DNA of 64,000 nt, taken from contig NC_088708.1 of NCBI RefSeq assembly GCF_963576615.1, positions 1,116,001 to 1,180,000 of the forward strand, read 5' to 3'. The stretch comes from Watersipora subatra. Taxonomy: Eukaryota; Bryozoa; Gymnolaemata; Cheilostomatida; Watersiporidae. The position numbers and the translations under genes were made by a program. Of this stretch, positions 59,962 through 64,000 are shown piece after piece; the stretch's first letter is position 1; every line of letters starts with the position of its first letter. The notes under the pieces are model-generated. The model did not search any database. It saw nothing but the letters and a program-made list of their open reading frames with translations, and was not told the origin of the DNA.

Positions 59962-60316
59962 TTGACTCTATGGAGTTATTTATGGATTTGAGCGCGGAGT
60001 GTGGTCCGGATATGGATGCAGAGACCTTCAACTTGATATCTTCTTGTAAACGTTGTGAGAAACACCACAGCGAAGTTGTAGCACGTATGAATGCTCTAGA
60101 AGAACGTTTTACGCATTATTCATTTGATACCAAGCAGGAAATTTCAGCTCAAGAACACCGCATACCAGAAGGTAAAACACACTCAAGGGTTAACCAGGAT
60201 GACAACATGATATCTGACCACTTTACAGATATTGAGCATGGGTCATTAAAGATTGACAAATTGAATGAGGTGCTCTCCAATGATGTAATGGAAAATGCTG
60301 ATGTACATAGCTGTTA
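59962..60316 (+). CDS. Possible exon of an unidentified acidic coiled-coil protein
   Basis: After a possible acceptor (gattttgtag) the frame reads VDS then MELFMDLSAECGPDMDAETF, SCKRCEKHHSEVVARMNALE, ERFTHYSFDTKQEISAQEH and an acidic tail to TAA at 60315-60317. CKRCEKHH is a possible metal-binding or redox cluster. Codon use looks coding and it is longer than chance frames nearby. A GT at 60174 could be an alternative donor. Unrecognised. Confidence 0.4.
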
Positions 60317-60720
60317 AAAGTGCTTAAGTGTTGGAAAATGCGTTGTAACGCAGATAACAAAATGACTTATGAAGAAAATATGCTAAATAAAATTTAAATA
60401 GCAAGATCAACATTTAACAATGTATTATATATTATTTTTGTTGGGACTTTCTTTGTTAGTATTTGGACAGTTAATTCATTTATGTTTTAAAATTGTTGAA
60501 GCAAATATATGGCTATAAAAAGTACTCATTCCAGTGCCACAGTCTATCACTGTAGTCATGCAAAATGTGTTTCCTATGACCAAAACATTCTGGGCTTGAC
60601 AGATGTTCGACGGCTGTATTATGCTTTTCATGTCTATCTTGCCAACACTTCTCTGCATTGATCAAAAATAAATGTGGGAATGTGCGCTTCTATCACCTAC
60701 AAACAAATGTAAAATGCCCT

Positions 60721-61133
60721 GAGGGCATGATGGCACATACATAGGTCAACTGTACTTAAAAAGTGTCCATTTGAGGGCATGATGGCACATATATTATAGG
60801 TCTACTGTACTTAAAAAGTGTACATTTGAGGGCATGATGGCACATACATAAGTCTACTGTACTTAAAAAGTGTCCATTTGAGGGCATGATGGCACATACA
60901 TAGGTCTACTGTACTTAAAAAGTGTACATTTGAAGACATGATGGCGCATACATAGGTCTACTGTACTTAAAAAGTGTCCATTTGAGGGCATGATGGCACA
61001 TATATAGGTCTACTGTACTTAAAAAGTGTACATTTGAGGACATGATGGCACATACATAGGTCAACTGTACTTAAAGTGTCCATTTGAGGGCATGATGGCA
61101 CATATATAGGTCTACTGTACTTAGTGTCCATTT
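60721..61133. repeat. 52-bp tandem repeat, about eight copies
   Basis: The unit starts gagggcatgatggcacatac and ends ttaaaaagtgtccattt. Starts are at 60721, 60773, 60828 (one 55-bp unit with atatta inserted), 60880, 60932 and so on. The last copies have lost part of the a-run. Confidence 0.95.
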
Positions 61134-62406
61134 GAAAAACAATGTGTATACAATAAATCTATAGATTGTATGGTGTACAGGGTTCTATTTGATTTGTATT
61201 TTAACTACATATTTTGTAGAATATTACATATACAACACAAACATGCCATCAAAACACTTCTAATAAGTATTATATTGTATCTCGGTAGACAATAACAGCT
61301 GCAATGTTTCTTTCATCCGAGCAGTTTTATGTAAAACACAGTAAACATTCCCAAATTTGCCAATTTAGTTCAACATTAATCAATATACAACTAGAGAGAC
61401 TCATACGATGCTTGAATACTTGTACATTAGCTGATGTAAATTTAAAATAGTGTTGAGTTGAAAATGATTAAGGCCCTAAGAATATTGTTATAAATATTCA
61501 GTAGAAGTATGCATACCAGAAAACCAAGTTCACAGGTTAACAAATAGGCAATCATCAGCAAGCTTTGTTAAATAGTGTAGAGGGCCCCAAACCATACCTT
61601 GCATACGTTACATGTTTTCAATTTAACTTGTTTAAAACTAAGCAGATCTTTGGAATTATACTATTCTTGTACAAAAATGTACTAAAATATGACTTGTGAG
61701 CTTATTTGCCTTTTTGTAGCATTAACTTGCTTCTGACTATGATATTATTACATACCAGCCATAGTAAATGATAACAAAATAAATGGTGAAAGTATACTAA
61801 GCCAATGGGAGAGCTGTTGGATTCTGTCAGAGCCAGTTTTTCAAGCTCAAATTAGGCTATGCTGTTAGATTCTAAGCATATGTGACAAGTGAAGATTTTT
61901 GCGAATAACTACTAAAATGGTTTACGTTTAATTTCATACTTATACATTCACTACAAGTTGATGACCTTCAAAAATTTATGAAAACAATAAATATACCGCT
62001 TAAATGCAAGAACATGATGATACAAGATAATAAAACTAATTAAACATGCTGTTTACTAAAAAGTATTTGTTGTGTAAAGGTTGTGTTGCTATTGCCATTT
62101 TATGAAATGTGATAAAAGCCTAGTTTTTATAAAAACAACCATTTTCTTGTAACCCAATTATCCAAACAGGAAAAGAATTTTCATCTCAAGTCTGACAATA
62201 GAAGATCCTATATATAGTCTTTGGGATGTCAGGTCGGACTATGGCCATAGGGTTTTATGTGGTACATGAAAGCTGCACTGGGTTGTCAGTTACGTAGAAG
62301 ACAACTTCAGAAATGGCGACCCAATTTTCGTAAAATAAAACACTAAGTTAATGAGCAAGGAAGAATAACCATGAAATTAATAGGTAGTGTCATTCAAGAG
62401 TTTTAC
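61134..62406. other. Probable WASHC5 last intron or downstream region
   Basis: On the minus strand this follows the WASHC5 exon ending at 62407. The short last coding exon of the gene should lie here or further left, but I could not find it. No other feature is recognised. Confidence 0.4.
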
Positions 62407-62494
62407 CTTACGATCCAATCTGCCGTGGAACACAAATTCTTCAAGAAATAGCATTGCACTAATCGCATCAGTTGGGAAATCCATAACTTTAGGA
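62407..62494 (-). CDS. WASHC5: Strumpellin (WASHC5), internal exon near the C-terminus
   Basis: This 88-bp exon completes an asparagine codon and encodes PKVMDFPTDAISAMLFLEEF and VFHGRLDRK, matching the conserved LLFLED-VRY region close to the C-terminus of strumpellin. The acceptor is ttcttttag (minus) and the donor gtaaaa from 62406. Phases are 2 in and 0 out. The final roughly 15-20 codons of the family, expected in one more exon, were not located in the window. Confidence 0.85.
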
Positions 62495-62780
62495 CTAAAA
62501 GAAAATCAGTAAGATTGTCATCTGCCATCACTACATAGGAGACACACATTTCAAATGTACGACTAAAGTGAATTATCTTTGCAAGCAAACCAGTTGATCT
62601 AAAACCTCTTCAGATTTACAATCATTTGTAGAACACAAAGATTTGTTTTAGCCATGTCGTATGAAATAAAATTAATCAACAGCATTGAGATATATTATTG
62701 AGTAACCCTGAAAGCAAAAATAAATTTTAATCTTGATTTATGATAACATAAATTGGTAATTTAAAAACACTACATCTCAC

Positions 62781-62940
62781 TTTCCTGTTCCGTCGAATGA
62801 CATTGATTTTACAAATTGAGACATTAGTTGGAAGAATATATCCGTTTGTGTTGAGTTGAACTGCTTCAGAATCGTCAAGCATCCAATAACAAATGGGGGT
62901 CCATCTATACCATCTTGGAGGCGCTTTGACATCATTGTGG
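62781..62940 (-). CDS. WASHC5: Strumpellin (WASHC5), internal exon
   Basis: Strumpellin is the large scaffold subunit of the WASH complex, which activates Arp2/3 on endosomes. This 160-bp exon reads (A)TMMSKRLQDGIDGPPFVIGC, LTILKQFNSTQTDIFFQLMS and QFVKSMSFDGTGK. It fits the family segment with a PP, LLKQFHS and a helical Q-F repeat just before the C-terminus. The acceptor is attttgcag and the donor gtgagatg. It joins in phase to its neighbours on both sides (GCC alanine codon split 1/2; AAT asparagine split 2/1). Confidence 0.9.
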
Positions 62941-63236
62941 CTGCAAAATAATAACTCCACAAATTCGCATAAAAATAAACTTCACAAGGTTTTTAACAAC
63001 CATATGAATCAGTGGATTGCAGATCATTCACCAATGTTGGATGACTAGACTGTCTCGAAAATGCCTCATTTCAAAAACAGCGCATTATATTACAGCAGTA
63101 TAACTTCCCAGAAGAGGATGTTTTTTTCTAATATATCTATTCTAGTTACATTTGCATCTCTATTGGTAGCTAGCCAGATTTGCAGTCTTATACATTCTAT
63201 TACATCAAGCCTTTAATGAATTTCTGATTCACTCAC

Positions 63237-63333
63237 CGACACTCTTCGAGTACTGTAGTTTGGGCAGTTGACTCGTCACAAGCATGAACATGGCAAGAGA
63301 TAGTGATGGAATGTTTTTGGTAGTAATATAGAT
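63237..63333 (-). CDS. WASHC5: Strumpellin (WASHC5), internal exon (first one in the window)
   Basis: This 97-bp exon codes IYITTKNIPSLSLAMFMLVT and SQLPKLQYSKSV plus one base. IYITTK and QLPKLQY are hallmark strings of the strumpellin C-terminal region in vertebrates, so the assignment is firm. The acceptor is aacatttgcag and the donor gtgagt from 63236. All earlier exons of this long protein (about 1150 aa in other animals) should lie beyond the right edge. The exon expected next to this one was not found in 63334-64000. Confidence 0.92.
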
Positions 63334-63701
63334 CTGCAAATGTTAGCACAAATAGACCAAGTAGGTATGTTGCTACATAGACAAAACAAGATAAATTATT
63401 ATGCAGTTTAGTACCATGTTATCCAATAAATTTGCATAAACATTGGAAGATTTCCGCACACAAAGGATATTTTGGATTGCAAACACTTGTTTGAGTTCTC
63501 TTAAATACGCTCAATTTGTATCCAGGCATCTTGGCTCAGTATTTGTTTGGTAAGCAATTAGTTGAGCGTTAGTTGCCATTTTCTGCTAGCTAGGTAAGGG
63601 TTTCAAGTCACTTTCAACTAATATGATGCACCTGCATGGCGCTTATACATTGCTGCATAACTAAAGGTTTAGCAAAATGGTTCTTTCTGATCCTCCTTTT
63701 T
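63334..63701. other. WASHC5 intron, nothing else recognised
   Basis: AT-rich sequence between the exon and the ultra-short palindrome. Confidence 0.4.
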
Positions 63702-63709
63702 GCTTACAC

Positions 63710-63749
63710 CAATGATATACAGCCCCCAATGGGGGGCTGTATATCATTG
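63710..63749. mobile_element. Ultra-short palindromic element, copy 2
   Basis: CAATGATATACAGCCCCC, a short centre (aat) and the exact complement GGGGGCTGTATATCATTG make an almost perfect 40-bp palindrome. It is flanked by gcttacac on both sides (63702-63709 and 63749-63756, sharing the G at 63749), an 8-bp direct repeat, or 7 bp if the last G belongs to the element. The arms are identical to those at 43895-43945. It lies in a WASHC5 intron. Confidence 0.82.
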
Positions 63750-63756
63750 CTTACAC

Positions 63757-64000
63757 TAATATACAGTCGCAGTGATCCTTTGCACTAGAAGGCCAAGCCA
63801 TGCCCAAATAACGGTGATTGAGATATTTGAATACTCAAATATTTGAATACCCAAATATTTAGAACAAATGCCCTCTGTAATAATTTGAGATCATTTCTAT
63901 TTTACTTTATTCATACAAATTCAAGAGTGCATTTGTAATTAATTTTAAAAACAAAGTGATTTGGATTTGGCAAACAAATCATATTGTTCCTATGATGTAC
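63757..64000. other. Right edge, probably WASHC5 intron
   Basis: Contains a short imperfect repeat of atatttgaata/cccaaatattt words at 63820-63862. No exon seen. Confidence 0.35.

Noticed and set aside
60476..60658. Last coding exon of WASHC5 on the minus strand
   Set aside because: The frame (…YSHIFASTILKHK) does not match the expected C-terminal strumpellin motif and lacks a fitting acceptor.
63820..63862. Telomere- or origin-like AT repeat
   Set aside because: Only a few imperfect atatttgaata words. Nothing distinguishes it from AT-rich background.

Overview
The window is nuclear DNA of an invertebrate animal. The host genes have small exons, GT-AG introns of 0.2 to 5 kb and AT-rich introns full of repeats. 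No bacterial-type gene packing, operon or phage-like module is seen. A lophotrochozoan is my guess, from gene style and repeat types, and it is weakly supported.

Four host genes are recognised by protein sequence. (1) The C-terminal half of protein phosphatase PP1 catalytic subunit lies on + in three exons (1239-1462, 4015-4149, 8354-8464); its 5' exons are left of the window. (2) GOLPH3, the Golgi PI4P effector, is complete on - in three exons (24601-24392, 23401-23155, 18232-17808; 293 aa). (3) ELP5, an Elongator subunit, is complete on + in two exons (35294-36054, 36612-36738; 295 aa). (4) Strumpellin (WASHC5) is partial on - in three exons (63333-63237, 62940-62781, 62494-62407). Exon phases join exactly in all four. 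A few acidic, coiled-coil-like exon candidates at 55.8-60.3 kb are unassigned.

Most of the rest is mobile or repetitive DNA. A nearly intact, young Ty3/Gypsy LTR retrotransposon occupies 44042-50826, with 520-bp LTRs, an ATAT target duplication and gag plus PR-RT-RH-IN interrupted by two in-frame TGA codons. Decayed LINEs lie at 28.2-31.1, 51.7-52.0 and 58.3-59.2 kb, and a second Gypsy integrase relic at 42.2-42.5 kb. Several non-autonomous DNA elements can be delimited by terminal inverted repeats and target duplications: a hAT-like element (2631-3509), pogo/Tigger-like elements (4200-4954, 54692-55620), four copies of a TTAA-flanked family with about 170-bp TIRs (5.6, 10.6, 32.0, 34.1 kb), an 8-bp-TSD element nested in one of these (10876-12348), and a nested pair inside a LINE (29.3-30.7 kb). 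tRNA-like SINE modules occur at 5.0, 19.8, 20.0, 32.9, 37.9 and 55.0 kb.

More than a dozen unrelated minisatellites with periods of 14 to 94 bp are scattered through introns and intergenic DNA. One of them (16-bp unit, 14.9-15.7 kb) ends in a large hairpin with about 158-bp arms. The most unusual objects are two 40-51-bp perfect-armed palindromes (43895-43945, 63710-63749), each flanked by a different 7-8-bp direct repeat. They look like independently inserted ultra-short mobile elements. I found no CRISPR array, no rRNA, no intact canonical tRNA gene and no coherent novel multi-gene system.
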